Shown here in pieces: positions 24,650-33,624 of a stretch of DNA of 33,624 nt; position 1 is the first letter of the stretch, and each line of letters starts with the position of its first letter. Under the pieces are notes generated by a model. That model was not told the DNA's origin. It searched no databases and saw nothing but the letters and a program-made list of their open reading frames with translations. The stretch covers positions 1-33,624 of the forward strand of contig CAIKBD010000253.1 in assembly GCA_903825565.1 (NCBI GenBank). The letters are read 5' to 3'. Both the position numbers and the translations under genes were made by a program. The stretch is from an uncultured Anaerolineales bacterium (GTDB taxonomy: Bacteria; Chloroflexota; Anaerolineae; UBA4142).

Positions 24650-25387
24650 CTACGCTCCCACACGCCACAGCAACGACACCCCCAAAAGCAAAATCATGCC
24701 GATCACCAACGCGCGAAACCGTTCGCGGTTGACTCGCCGATCCAGGCGCGCGCCGGCAAAAATGCCCAACCCCAGCGCGGGCACGGCGCACGCGTAGAAT
24801 GTCAACACGCTCGGCGTGACGCGCTGGGCGAGCATGTGCAAAGCAACCGTCAACAGACTGCTGATGAAAAATAATGCTTGCAACACGCCGCGAAACTCAT
24901 CCTTGCCCCACGCCTGCAACGATCCGTACACGATCAGCGGCGGACCGGGCATATTGAACGCGCCGCCCAAACAGCCCGATAAAAAACCGGCGAGGAGCGA
25001 CCAGCGCAACGAAAGACCGGGCATCACGAACGGGCGCGCCCAACTGTACAACGCATAGCCGATCAAGATCGCGCCGAGCAACGTTTTGATGATCGCCTCG
25101 TCCACGTGCGTCAACGCCCACACGCCGACCGGTACACCCAACGCGGCGGCAATCCCCAAGCGCGTCACCTCGCGCGCGATCAAAGCGTTGCGGTAGCGCA
25201 CCACGTTGATCGCATACAACGTCAACCCAGTCAGCGCGACGAGCGGCGCGGCAATCGGCAGACCCAACACGAGCGTGACGAGCGGCATCACGATCAGCGC
25301 GAAACCAAAACCGGTGATCGTCTGCAACATCGTCGCGCCAAAAAAAATGGTCGTTAGCCAAACCAGGGAAATCCAAAATTCGGTCAT
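24650..25387 (-). CDS. TauE/SafE (TSUP) family membrane exporter
   Basis: The 245-aa protein has about eight hydrophobic helices in the TSUP pattern: a first repeat with ATMLQTITGFGFALIVMP and a second repeat with LLAGFLSGCLGGAFNMPGPP. These glycine/proline-rich motifs are conserved in sulfite, sulfoacetate and organic-anion exporters. The reading frame is open to 25972, but that part is antisense to the recombinase gene; ATG 25387 starts the family sequence (MTEFWISLVWLTTIFFGATM). A promoter at 25401-25429 puts the transcript start about 7 nt before this ATG, so the mRNA would be nearly leaderless. The substrate is unknown; export of a short organic acid made by the BMC pathway is a speculation. 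Confidence 0.88.
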   Translation of the reverse strand: MTEFWISLVWLTTIFFGATMLQTITGFGFALIVMPLVTLVLGLPIAAPLVALTGLTLYAINVVRYRNALIAREVTRLGIAAALGVPVGVWALTHVDEAIIKTLLGAILIGYALYSWARPFVMPGLSLRWSLLAGFLSGCLGGAFNMPGPPLIVYGSLQAWGKDEFRGVLQALFFISSLLTVALHMLAQRVTPSVLTFYACAVPALGLGIFAGARLDRRVNRERFRALVIGMILLLGVSLLWRVGA

Positions 25388-25435
25388 CAAGGTTGATTTT
25401 AGTATACGCCAATTGTTTGGACAAATCAACCTTGA
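25387..25435. promoter_or_regulatory. Perfect 13-bp inverted repeat between divergent promoters
   Basis: TCAAGGTTGATTT at 25387-25399 is matched exactly by AAATCAACCTTGA at 25423-25435, with 23 nt between. Each arm contains the near-palindrome TCAAGGTTGA. One arm abuts the exporter start codon; the other overlaps the -35 elements of both divergent promoters. This arrangement suits a shared operator. Confidence 0.6.
25401..25429 (-). promoter_or_regulatory. Promoter of the TauE/SafE gene
   Basis: On the minus strand TTGATT (25424-25429) and TATACT (25401-25406) are separated by exactly 17 nt. The expected start near 25394 leaves about 7 nt before the ATG. Confidence 0.6.
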
Positions 25436-25460
25436 CACTGCACGCCAAGTGTGGTACAAA
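25432..25460 (+). promoter_or_regulatory. Promoter of the recombinase-like gene
   Basis: TTGACA (25432-25437) and TACAAA (25455-25460) are separated by 17 nt. The expected start near 25467 is within a few bases of ATG 25469, which supports a leaderless mRNA and the choice of that ATG. Confidence 0.6.
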
Positions 25461-25468
25461 CATTCGCA

Positions 25469-26464
25469 ATGCCGAACGAACAATTGTCCTTGTTTCCGCC
25501 CGCCAACGCGGAACCCAAACGAGTTCAAGAACCGAAACGCGAGCCGCCCGCGCCGCCCCCGCCCGCCCCCGCGTCGGCAACGGGCACACCGCCGGTTGCC
25601 CTCGCGCCCGCCGCGCCGCTCCAAGCCGCGATCACCGCGTACCACGAGCAGATGCGAACTATCGGCTGGTCGCCGCACACGATTCAAGCATTCGGCAGCG
25701 ATCTCAAATTGTTCAGCGCGCACATCGGCGCGCAGATCGCGCTCAACGAAATTACCACCGAAACGATCACCGAATTTTTGAACTGGCTGCGTTACGACCG
25801 CGGCGTGCCGTGCAAACCGAAAACGTACCAGCGCCGTTTGACGACGCTCAAAGTTTTTTTCGCGTGGCTCAAACACAGCGGCGTTCTCACAACCGACCCG
25901 GCTTTGCCGGTCGCGCACATTCCCGTCACGACCGCGTTGCCGGAAATTTTGTACGACGATCAGATCGCGCAACTGCTCGCACAGGCGCGCGCGCTGGCAA
26001 ACGCAGACAAGAGCGATCCGCGCCCGCTCCTCCTTGTGACGCTACTGCTGGCGACCGGCATCAAGAAAAGCGAAGCGATGGCGTTACGACTGAGCGACAT
26101 TGACGTGGCGAGCCGTGCGCTGTTGATTCGCCACGACGACGCCAAAAAACGTTTCAAGGAACGTAAACTCAAACTCTCCGCCGAATTTATCGAGACCCTG
26201 CCGCGTTATCTCGCGCAGTACCAGCCGGCGGTCAACCTCTTCGAGTGCACGGCACGCAACCTCGAGTACGTCCTCGCCGATCTCGCGCAGGCGACCAACT
26301 TGGGCAACACCGTCTCGTTCGAAAGTTTGCGCTGGACGTGCGCGGTGCAAGATTACAAAAACGGAATGGCGGAAGATCACATCCGACTCAAACTGGGTCT
26401 CTCGACAATTACCTGGGAAGAAGACGGCGAGCGGTTAAAGACACTTGCCGGCGCACCGCTCTAG
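25469..26464 (+). CDS. Tyrosine-recombinase-fold protein with degenerate active site
   Basis: The 331-aa protein has a Pro/Ala-rich N-terminal tail (to about residue 50), a SAM-like core-binding domain (ITAYHEQMRTIGWSPHTIQA, YQRRLTTLKVFFAWL) and a XerC/D-type catalytic fold. Active-site residues are mostly lost. The first Arg is Lys (ATGIKKSE against TGLRVSE), and the His of HxLRH is Glu with Trp after the Arg (ESLRWT). LGH is LGL, and the region of the nucleophilic Tyr reads TITWEEDGERL with no Tyr. The lysine of the beta-hairpin (KRFKERKLKL) and the second Arg remain. It should bind DNA but not cut it. The frame is open from a GTG at 25451, but the promoter fits ATG 25469. No att-like direct repeats or phage genes are nearby. 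Confidence 0.8.
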   Translation: MPNEQLSLFPPANAEPKRVQEPKREPPAPPPPAPASATGTPPVALAPAAPLQAAITAYHEQMRTIGWSPHTIQAFGSDLKLFSAHIGAQIALNEITTETITEFLNWLRYDRGVPCKPKTYQRRLTTLKVFFAWLKHSGVLTTDPALPVAHIPVTTALPEILYDDQIAQLLAQARALANADKSDPRPLLLVTLLLATGIKKSEAMALRLSDIDVASRALLIRHDDAKKRFKERKLKLSAEFIETLPRYLAQYQPAVNLFECTARNLEYVLADLAQATNLGNTVSFESLRWTCAVQDYKNGMAEDHIRLKLGLSTITWEEDGERLKTLAGAPL

Positions 26465-26506
26465 CACCGTGCGCGTGAGCCGCTTGCCCCAGATTGGAAA
26501 TTGCGT

Positions 26507-27502
26507 ATGAAATCTGCCTTTGCCCAAATCCTCAACGCCCGCCCCGATCCGCTCGCCGTGTTGCAAACCACCGCGTATGTTGTCGAAAATGCGCGCGCCG
26601 TCCGGATCGATCACCGCGCCGTCGCCCACGCGGCGGACACGCTTGCGGCGCAACACGTCGAGCCGCCCGCATGGAACTATGCGCGGCATTATCACGACGG
26701 CGCTGAACGCACCGTCAATTATTTGTTTTTGCTCGACACACTCAATTTTTGTTTTTGGGGCAAGCCGCGCTGGAAGATCGAATATCGCGGCGAAACACTC
26801 GACGGCTACTGGGCGCTTGCCGCCGCGCTCAAACGCGCCGTCGAAAAAAATTCCCAGGTCGTCGACGCCGCGTTTATGGCGCGCCTCACGCCGCAGGAGC
26901 TGGCGGATATTTTACGCGGGACGGGCACAACCCCGCTGTTCGTCGAACGCTGGCGCAACGTCCGCGAATTGGGCGCAACGCTGACTAATTGCTGGAACGG
27001 CAACGCCGCGCGCTTTGTCGAATGTGCCGCGCACGACGCGCCACGGCTCGCCCGAATGCTCGCGGAAAATTTCGCGTCGTTCAACGACGTGGCGATCTAT
27101 GACAACCGCCCCGTGTACTTTTTCAAGCGCGCGCAAATTCTCGTGAGCGATCTGTGGGGCGCGTTCGATCATCAAGACTGGGGCACGTTCGACAACCTGG
27201 AAACGCTCACCGCGTTCGCCGATTACAAACTGCCGCAGATTTTGCGCGCGTGGGGCATTCTGAAATACGCGCCCGCGCTCGCGCGCAAGGTGGACGCGCA
27301 GATCGAGTTAGCCGCCGGCAGTCGCGCCGAAATCGAAATTCGCGCGGCAACGTTGTGGGCGGTGGAATTTTTGCGCGCGGCGATCAACGCGCAGGGGCGC
27401 AACTTGTGGAGCGTGCAGGTGGATTGGATTTTGTGGCAAGCCAGCCAGGGCAAGTTTGCCGGAATGAAACCGTATCATCGCGTACGGACGATCTATTATT
27501 AA
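26507..27502 (+). CDS. Queuosine salvage protein, queuosine-5'-phosphate N-glycosidase (DUF2419)
   Basis: The 331-aa protein is a full-length DUF2419/Qng1 family member, related in fold to DNA glycosylases of the HhH type. It releases the base queuine from queuosine 5'-phosphate. Recognisable segments are NYLFLLDTLNFCFWG, then GYWALAAALKRAVE, ILRGTGTTPLFVERWRNVRE, the FFKRAQILVSDLWGAF segment and FADYKLPQILRAWGIL, where an Asp of the catalytic region is conserved. ATG 26507 is preferred over a TTG six bases earlier. It lies 42 nt after the recombinase-like gene and in the same direction as tgt, which would insert the freed queuine into tRNA. Confidence 0.9.
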   Translation: MKSAFAQILNARPDPLAVLQTTAYVVENARAVRIDHRAVAHAADTLAAQHVEPPAWNYARHYHDGAERTVNYLFLLDTLNFCFWGKPRWKIEYRGETLDGYWALAAALKRAVEKNSQVVDAAFMARLTPQELADILRGTGTTPLFVERWRNVRELGATLTNCWNGNAARFVECAAHDAPRLARMLAENFASFNDVAIYDNRPVYFFKRAQILVSDLWGAFDHQDWGTFDNLETLTAFADYKLPQILRAWGILKYAPALARKVDAQIELAAGSRAEIEIRAATLWAVEFLRAAINAQGRNLWSVQVDWILWQASQGKFAGMKPYHRVRTIYY

Positions 27503-27506
27503 GAAC

Positions 27507-27538
27507 GGGAGAGAGGGAGAGAGGGTGAGGGGGAGAAA
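27507..27538. repeat. G-rich octamer tandem repeat
   Basis: Four units in register: GGGAGAGA, GGGAGAGA, GGGTGAGG, GGGAGAAA. They begin 4 nt after the DUF2419 stop codon and are partly complementary to the C-rich octamers at 27604-27651, so the two blocks could pair. The 178-nt gap has no ORF. Confidence 0.7.
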
Positions 27539-27603
27539 ATTGGTCAAGATGATTTGGCATCCCGAACAATGGACGATCAATCGGTGAAAAAATGATCTTG
27601 GCT

Positions 27604-27651
27604 CCCATTCACCCATTCACCCACTCTCCCACTCTCCCACTCACCCGCTCA
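27604..27651. repeat. C-rich octamer tandem repeat
   Basis: Six units in register: CCCATTCA, CCCATTCA, CCCACTCT, CCCACTCT, CCCACTCA, CCCGCTCA. Complementary in character to the G-rich octamers 65 nt upstream. Confidence 0.75.
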
Positions 27652-27680
27652 GTGATAGACGGAGCGTTTCGAGCCAACCT

Positions 27681-29374
<1,694 letters not shown>

Positions 29375-29376
29375 GA

Positions 29377-29408
29377 TCAAAAATCGCCCGGGCTAGACCG
29401 GGGCGATT
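29377..29408 (-). terminator. Intrinsic terminator overlapping the end of the NTP phosphatase gene
   Basis: AATCGCCC-GG pairs with CC-GGGGCGATT across a GCTAGA loop with one bulged G. On the minus strand it is followed by TTTTT, a good intrinsic terminator. The stop codon of the phosphatase gene (29393-29395) is in the loop. Transcripts of tgt coming from the other side would also meet the stem. Confidence 0.75.
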
Positions 29409-29932
29409 GGTTTACCGTATGCGTTTTTCCACAAGAACCGCACCACCGTCAATTTGACGATGTACTCGTACGCGCGGCGGCGATCCAACAACCCGCGCGT
29501 CAGCACGCCAATTGCGCCCATCTTGTGTTTCACATTTTCGATCCGGGCGAACGCATCCATCGCCGTGCCTAACTCGACGCCGGCGCTCAACTGATCCGCC
29601 ACCTCGTCCGGCAAAAGCATGTTGCTCGATCCGCCCACGCCCACGCGCCCCGCGCGATCCACCAACGCGCACCACGCGCACGTCATCACGCCGAATTCCG
29701 TTTCGAGATAGCCGGCTTCCAGCCCCACACCCAAATCCGCGCGCGCCTGTGCGCGTGCCGCGCGCGCGCGATTGACCGCACCGCGTCGGGTCTGGCGGTC
29801 ACCGCGCGGTTGCGCCGGCACACGCGACGGCGCATCCACCGCGACAAAAGTCGCGCGCGGGTACACTCGCCGCAACACATTTTGCGCCGCGCGAATTTTC
29901 ACCGGATTTGTCGAGCCAATCGCAATCCTCAC
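29393..29932 (-). CDS. Inosine/xanthosine triphosphatase (YjjX/DUF84 family)
   Basis: The ~179-aa protein matches the NTPase family that removes non-canonical ITP and XTP: MRIAIGSTNPVKIRAAQNVL at the start, LGVGLEAGYLE in the middle, and DAFARIENVKHKMGAIGVLT followed by LLDRRRAYEYIVKLTVVRFL. I use GTG 29932, which begins the conserved IGSTNPVK segment and has GGGGAG six bases upstream. A TTG at 29938 has no room for a ribosome site. The gene is convergent with tgt across the terminator and follows the MATE gene. Confidence 0.87.
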   Translation of the reverse strand: MRIAIGSTNPVKIRAAQNVLRRVYPRATFVAVDAPSRVPAQPRGDRQTRRGAVNRARAARAQARADLGVGLEAGYLETEFGVMTCAWCALVDRAGRVGVGGSSNMLLPDEVADQLSAGVELGTAMDAFARIENVKHKMGAIGVLTRGLLDRRRAYEYIVKLTVVRFLWKNAYGKPIAPV

Positions 29933-29956
29933 CGCCAACTCCCCAGCACGCCATCC

Positions 29957-29984
29957 GTATTACGTATTGCGTATTGCGTATTGC
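29957..29984. repeat. Heptamer tandem repeat between MATE and phosphatase genes
   Basis: GTATTAC followed by three exact GTATTGC units, in register, in the 62-nt gap. The downstream gene keeps a ribosome site here because the block stops short of it. Confidence 0.7.
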
Positions 29985-29994
29985 GTAGCGCCTT

Positions 29995-31344
29995 TCACAC
30001 TTTCAACGTCTTCCATTTGCCCGCGCGAAAACGGAGCCAGAACAAAACCGCGCGCACGGCAAAATCCATATACCATGCCACCCACATGCCGAACAAACCA
30101 CCGCCCAGCACAATCCCAAACAAATAGCCCAAGCCCACACGCATCACCCAGACGCCGGCAAACGTCACGAGCAACGTCGCGCGCGTGTCGCCCGCGCCGC
30201 GCAACGCTTGCGCCGCGATAATGCTCGTCGCCTGAAACGGTTGCGAGCACGCGATAAACAGCATGCACATTTCGGCGAGCCGTTGCACCTCCGGCTCGTG
30301 GGTGTACATCCCCACCAGCGGCGCGCGCCAAATGGCAAACGCCACCCCCATCAACATCATCCACACCATGCCGCTTTTCAACGCTTGGATGGCGCTTTGC
30401 TCCGCGCGCGCCGGGTCTTTCGCGCCCAGGTTTTGCCCCACCAGCGTCATCGCGGCGACGCCGAACGCAAACGCCGGCAAGATCGAAAACCCGGCGATGT
30501 TGAACGCAATCTGTTGCGCGGCAAGATCAAACGTGCCGAGCGAAATCGTAATCGCGCTGAACACGAGCATGCCCACCTGGAACACGACATTCTCCATCGC
30601 CGCCGGTCCGCCGATGTTGATGATGCGCGCAATCACATCTCGATGAAAACCCCACCCGCCGCGCCACGGCAATTTCAAAACCGACCCGCGCTTGAACAGC
30701 ACATACAAGATCAACAGCGAGCCGATCATCCGCGCCAGTGTGGTCGCCACCGCCGAGCCGGTTGTGCCCAAGCGCGGAAAACCGAAATTGCCAAAGACGA
30801 GCAAGTACGCCAGCCCGATGTTGATCACGTTGATCGCCGCAGTGATCACCATCGGGGTGCGCGTGTCGCCTGCGCCGCGCAACGTGCCGCTGCCGATAAA
30901 CATCACACCCATCACAATCGAGCCAACCGAAATAACGCGCAGAAAACCGCCACCAATCTCCGTCACATCTGCGGGCGCGCCCAAAAGCCGAATCATTTCG
31001 TTCGAGAAAAACCAACCAATCGCCGCGATCCCAAACGAAATCAAAACCACCAACAAGAGCGATTGCTTGGCAACGCGCCCCGCTTCGCGTTTGTCGCCCG
31101 CGCCCACCGCGCGCGCCACCAACGCCGTGTTGCCAACCGCCAATCCCATAAACAGCACGATCAGCAAAAACATCAATTGATTGCCCAAGCCAACGCCGGC
31201 AATCGCGTCCGGTCCCAGTTGCCCGACAAAGATCAAATCCACGACGCCGAGCATCGTTTGTAGAATATTTTCGACGAGCGAGGGCCAGGCAAGTTGAAAC
31301 AAGTGCCGATTCAAACTGATCGGCTTGGCGGGAGGGGTGTCCAT
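29995..31344 (-). CDS. MATE-family multidrug/metabolite efflux transporter
   Basis: The 449-aa protein has twelve hydrophobic helices in two six-helix MatE repeats. Signatures include LAWPSLVENILQTMLGVVDL in helix 1, GTLRGAGDTRTPM in the first repeat and AQALRGAGDTRATLL at the equivalent place in the second repeat. Such pumps exchange drugs or metabolites for H+ or Na+. Its ATG directly abuts the ribF stop codon with no gap, so it is transcribed with ribF and truB. Confidence 0.93.
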   Translation of the reverse strand: MDTPPAKPISLNRHLFQLAWPSLVENILQTMLGVVDLIFVGQLGPDAIAGVGLGNQLMFLLIVLFMGLAVGNTALVARAVGAGDKREAGRVAKQSLLLVVLISFGIAAIGWFFSNEMIRLLGAPADVTEIGGGFLRVISVGSIVMGVMFIGSGTLRGAGDTRTPMVITAAINVINIGLAYLLVFGNFGFPRLGTTGSAVATTLARMIGSLLILYVLFKRGSVLKLPWRGGWGFHRDVIARIINIGGPAAMENVVFQVGMLVFSAITISLGTFDLAAQQIAFNIAGFSILPAFAFGVAAMTLVGQNLGAKDPARAEQSAIQALKSGMVWMMLMGVAFAIWRAPLVGMYTHEPEVQRLAEMCMLFIACSQPFQATSIIAAQALRGAGDTRATLLVTFAGVWVMRVGLGYLFGIVLGGGLFGMWVAWYMDFAVRAVLFWLRFRAGKWKTLKV

Positions 31345-32277
31345 TTATTCGACCTTTAACCGGGCGAGCGTCGCGCGCGTCGCAACCACATCGCGTTGCA
31401 TCTGCTCGACCAACGCCGTCCCATTCGGAAATTTGATCTCTTCGCGCAAGCGCGCGATAAATTCGACCGTCATGATTTGATCGTACACTTCGCCGGCAAA
31501 ATCCAAAATGAAAACTTCGAGCAAGCGTTGCCCGGCGGTGAACGTGGGGCGCACGCCGATATTCGCCGCGCCGCCGCGCCAGACCTCGCCGATTTTGACG
31601 CGCGTCGCGTAAATGCCGTTTGCCGGCAACAACCGCCGTTCCGGCAATTCGATATTCGCCGTCGGAAAGCCCAGCGTGCGCCCGCGTTGATCGCCGCGAA
31701 TCACGCGCCCGCGCACGGAAGGATAGCGCCCCAGCCATTCCGTCGCCGCCGGCAGATCGCCCGCCGCGATCAACGCACGGATGCGCGTGCTGGCGATCAC
31801 CTGCCCGTTGAGCCGGAGCGGCTCGACGACGTTCACCCGAAAATTCTGCTCCGCGCCGAGCGCGCGCAAAAATTCGACCGTGCCCTCGCGTTTGTAGCCG
31901 AACGCAAAATCCTTGCCGCACAAAATTTCGGCAAGGTGCACGCGGTCGAGCAAGGTCTGCACGAAATCGCGTGCGCGCGTTTGCGCCGCTTCCCGGCTAA
32001 ACGGAAACACGATGGCGTAATCCAAGCCCAGCGGCGCGAGCCATTCGAGCCGTTCAGCCAGCGTGCTGAGATAGCGCAAATCGGACTCGGGGCGCAACGC
32101 CACTTTGGGGTGCGGGTGCAGGGTGATGAGCGCACTTGCGGCGTTCAGCGCGTTCGCGCGTGCGACAACTTGGCGAATCAAATGTTGATGCCCGCGATGC
32201 ACGCCGTCGAACGAGCCAATCGTCAAAACGGTGGGGCGATTGATGAAGGTGCTTTCGAGGTTGGGAAAAATGTCCAT
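31345..32277 (-). CDS. ribF: Bifunctional riboflavin kinase / FAD synthetase
   Basis: The 310-aa enzyme makes FMN from riboflavin and then FAD. The N-terminal nucleotidyltransferase domain has GSFDGVHRGHQHLI (HxGH-type site) and ASTRIRALIAAGD; the C-terminal kinase domain has GRTLGFPTANIELP with the conserved PTAN. Length is normal. The start codon is preceded at once by heptamer repeats with no Shine-Dalgarno sequence. It sits in the conserved order nrnA-truB-ribF found widely in bacteria. Confidence 0.95.
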   Translation of the reverse strand: MDIFPNLESTFINRPTVLTIGSFDGVHRGHQHLIRQVVARANALNAASALITLHPHPKVALRPESDLRYLSTLAERLEWLAPLGLDYAIVFPFSREAAQTRARDFVQTLLDRVHLAEILCGKDFAFGYKREGTVEFLRALGAEQNFRVNVVEPLRLNGQVIASTRIRALIAAGDLPAATEWLGRYPSVRGRVIRGDQRGRTLGFPTANIELPERRLLPANGIYATRVKIGEVWRGGAANIGVRPTFTAGQRLLEVFILDFAGEVYDQIMTVEFIARLREEIKFPNGTALVEQMQRDVVATRATLARLKVE

Positions 32278-32278
32278 G

Positions 32279-32356
32279 GCTATTTTTGATTTGCAATTTC
32301 TGATTTTTGATTTGCCTCCAACCCAGCCAATCAGAAATCAAAAATCAGAAACCAGA
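32279..32356. repeat. Heptamer tandem repeats with inverted halves between truB and ribF
   Basis: GCTATTT, TTGATTT, GCAATTT, CTGATTT, TTGATTT (32279-32313), a 15-nt spacer, then AATCAGA, AATCAAA, AATCAGA, AACCAGA (32329-32356). The halves are complementary and could form a long hairpin. The block includes the truB stop codon, so the last residues of TruB are repeat-encoded, and it ends 1 nt before the ribF ATG. Confidence 0.75.
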
Positions 32357-33309
32357 AATACCTTCCTGGGTTTCCACGCGTGCGGCGTTGCGCCGCGTTC
32401 GAGGAGCGCAAGGCACTCACCGTTCGGCAGGTACGCGCGCAAAAGCGGCGCCGTGAACGCGCGCCCGCACGCCAACGCCTTGCCGTTCACAATCGCTTGC
32501 GCGGCGGAAGCGTCCACCGTCACGGCGGGCAAATGCGTCAACGCGTGATCGAGCGGGAGCAGGTGTTGCATCGCCGTACCGTGCGCGAACGCGTCGCGCA
32601 ACTGTTCGAGCGTGAGCGCGCGCGCCAGCGGAAACGCGCCGCTGGCAGTGCGCCGCAACGCGGTGAGGTGCGCGCCACACCCCAAGCGCGCGCCGAGGTC
32701 GTGCGCGAGCGAGCGAATGTACGTGCCCTTGCTACAATGCACGTCGAACTCGATTTCGGGCAAGGCGATCTCGCGCAGGGTGAGCGCGAAAAATTCGACG
32801 GCGCGCGCCTGGGTTTCCACCGCTTGGCCGCGCCGCGCGAGTTTGTACAGCGGCACGCCGGCTTGTTTGATCGCCGAATAAGCCGGCGGCAATTGCGTTT
32901 GCTTGCCGAGAAAACCGGCGAGCGCCGTTTCGATTTGTGCGGGCGTCGCCGCCACCGCTCGCTCCGCGACGACTGCGCCGGTCGCATCGTACGTGTCCGT
33001 CTCGCTGCCGAGCCGCACACGCGCGCGGTACTGTTTATCGTGATCGATCAAATATTCGGAGACGCGCGCGCCCTGCCCAACGCATACAAGCAACACGCCG
33101 GTCGCCATCGGATCGAGTGTGCCGGCGTGTCCCACCCGCCCAGCGCCGGAAATTTTTCGCACCGCCGCTACAACGCTGTGCGATGATTTCCCGGCGGGTT
33201 TATCCAAAATGAAAATGCCGTTCAGCCCGCGCGGCGCAACCGGCACGACCGGCGTTTCACGCACAGGCAACGGGCATGCATGCGCCGCGCCACAAAGAAT
33301 GCAAGTCAT
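32338..33309 (-). CDS. truB: tRNA pseudouridine-55 synthase
   Basis: The 323-aa enzyme makes pseudouridine-55 in the T loop of tRNAs. The catalytic Asp is Asp66 in GHAGTLDPMATGVL; LNGIFILDKPAGKSSH, PAYSAIKQAG and CSKGTYIRSLAHDLG are all family hallmarks. TruB proteins usually begin near the LNGIF segment. Here 28 residues precede it, including Cys3, Cys6 and Cys12 (TCILCGAAHACPLP), which resembles half a zinc knuckle; the ATG at 33309 may be real or a start may lie further in. It is 58 nt after the DHH gene. Confidence 0.93.
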   Translation of the reverse strand: MTCILCGAAHACPLPVRETPVVPVAPRGLNGIFILDKPAGKSSHSVVAAVRKISGAGRVGHAGTLDPMATGVLLVCVGQGARVSEYLIDHDKQYRARVRLGSETDTYDATGAVVAERAVAATPAQIETALAGFLGKQTQLPPAYSAIKQAGVPLYKLARRGQAVETQARAVEFFALTLREIALPEIEFDVHCSKGTYIRSLAHDLGARLGCGAHLTALRRTASGAFPLARALTLEQLRDAFAHGTAMQHLLPLDHALTHLPAVTVDASAAQAIVNGKALACGRAFTAPLLRAYLPNGECLALLERGATPHAWKPRKVFLVSDF

Positions 33310-33367
33310 AAGTCCAGAGGAAAACGAACAATTAAGTGATCAAGCAACCGATTGCCGGCTTGCCCGA

Positions 33368-33624
33368 TCAGCCAAGCGCCTTTTTGATTTCCGCCAGCAC
33401 TCGCTCACGCGCCGCCGGCAGAGGTCCGTCAATCAACGCGCCCGCCGCTTGCTTGTGCCCGCCGCCGCCGAGCCGCGCGGCAACTCCCGCCACGTCACAG
33501 CCAACGCGCGCGCGCAAGCCCACATCAATTTTGCCGTTCTCGCGCTCGATCAACACCAGCGCGACCTTGGCGTCTTCGACGCTGAGCAGTTGATTGATGA
33601 TGCCGCCGGTGCCGTTGCCGTTCA
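33368..33624 (-). CDS. DHH/DHHA1 phosphoesterase, NrnA-like (partial)
   Basis: Only the last 85 residues are in the window; the N-terminus lies past the right edge. The DHHA1 substrate-binding motif GGGGHKQAAGA is present, preceded by VALVLIERENGKIDVGLRAR and a conserved N-x-N-G-T-G-G-I-I-N-QL segment. NrnA-type enzymes degrade nanoRNA and pAp. Position directly before truB and ribF fits the usual order nrnA-truB-ribF, which supports this choice over RecJ or GdpP. Confidence 0.85.
   Translation of the reverse strand, partial: NGNGTGGIINQLLSVEDAKVALVLIERENGKIDVGLRARVGCDVAGVAARLGGGGHKQAAGALIDGPLPAARERVLAEIKKALG

Noticed and set aside
25388-25972. A 195-residue extension of the TauE/SafE protein
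   Set aside because: It is antisense to the recombinase-like gene and has no hydrophobic or family sequence; a promoter lies between it and the ATG.
25388-26464. Prophage or integrative element boundary
   Set aside because: The recombinase-like protein lacks catalytic residues, no tRNA or direct repeat is near, and no phage or conjugation genes are seen.

Overview
The window reads as a chromosomal segment of a GC-rich bacterium, most likely a member of the Chloroflexota (Anaerolineae-like). The lineage call rests on tandem DUF2079 membrane proteins, GT39 proteins carrying a C-terminal beta-sandwich, a DUF2419 queuosine-salvage enzyme and the general codon style. It is an inference, because no rRNA or marker tree is available here. 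The window is densely coded. No gap between genes exceeds 300 bases and I saw no tRNA, rRNA, CRISPR array or insertion sequence.

Positions 1-25387 are all on the minus strand and are built around a bacterial microcompartment (BMC) locus. Reading in the direction of transcription (right to left), a TauE/SafE-type exporter and a dodecin come first, followed by a strong hairpin and a near-consensus promoter. Then come a pentameric vertex protein (BMC-P), the single hexameric shell protein (BMC-H), a 157-aa orphan, a thermolysin-like metallopeptidase that shares a domain with the orphan, three envelope proteins, a short EutT-N-like protein, a EutJ-like ATPase, two tandem DUF2079 proteins, the tandem-domain shell protein (BMC-T), a broken hicA with an intact hicB, a 104-aa putative cargo protein, two more BMC-P genes, a diguanylate cyclase, the CoA-acylating aldehyde dehydrogenase, a GAF-PAS adenylate cyclase, a GH1 glycosidase and a class II (fuculose-phosphate-type) aldolase. 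The simplest chemistry is that GH1 frees a sugar, the aldolase splits a (deoxy)sugar phosphate into DHAP and an aldehyde such as lactaldehyde, and the encapsulated dehydrogenase makes an acyl-CoA behind the shell. No PduL, alcohol dehydrogenase, kinase/isomerase or B12 diol dehydratase is in the window, so the pathway is incomplete here.

Positions 25469-29374 are on the plus strand: a tyrosine-recombinase-fold protein that has lost most catalytic residues, a queuosine-5'-phosphate hydrolase (Qng1/DUF2419), a small HExxH protein and tRNA-guanine transglycosylase, which together suggest queuine salvage. The divergent gap at 25388-25468 holds two back-to-back promoters and a perfect 13-bp inverted repeat.

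Positions 29393-33624 return to the minus strand with a conserved housekeeping set: DHH phosphoesterase (NrnA-like, cut by the window edge), truB, ribF, a MATE transporter and a YjjX-type NTP phosphatase.

The most unusual features are: (1) a BMC operon interleaved with envelope, protease and second-messenger genes; (2) a common helix motif on three proteins that looks like an encapsulation tag, including one orphan; (3) a hicA toxin killed by one amber codon; (4) a family of 7- and 8-nt tandem repeats that fill gaps right up to start codons and leave four genes with no Shine-Dalgarno sequence; and (5) a degenerate recombinase facing an operator-like palindrome.
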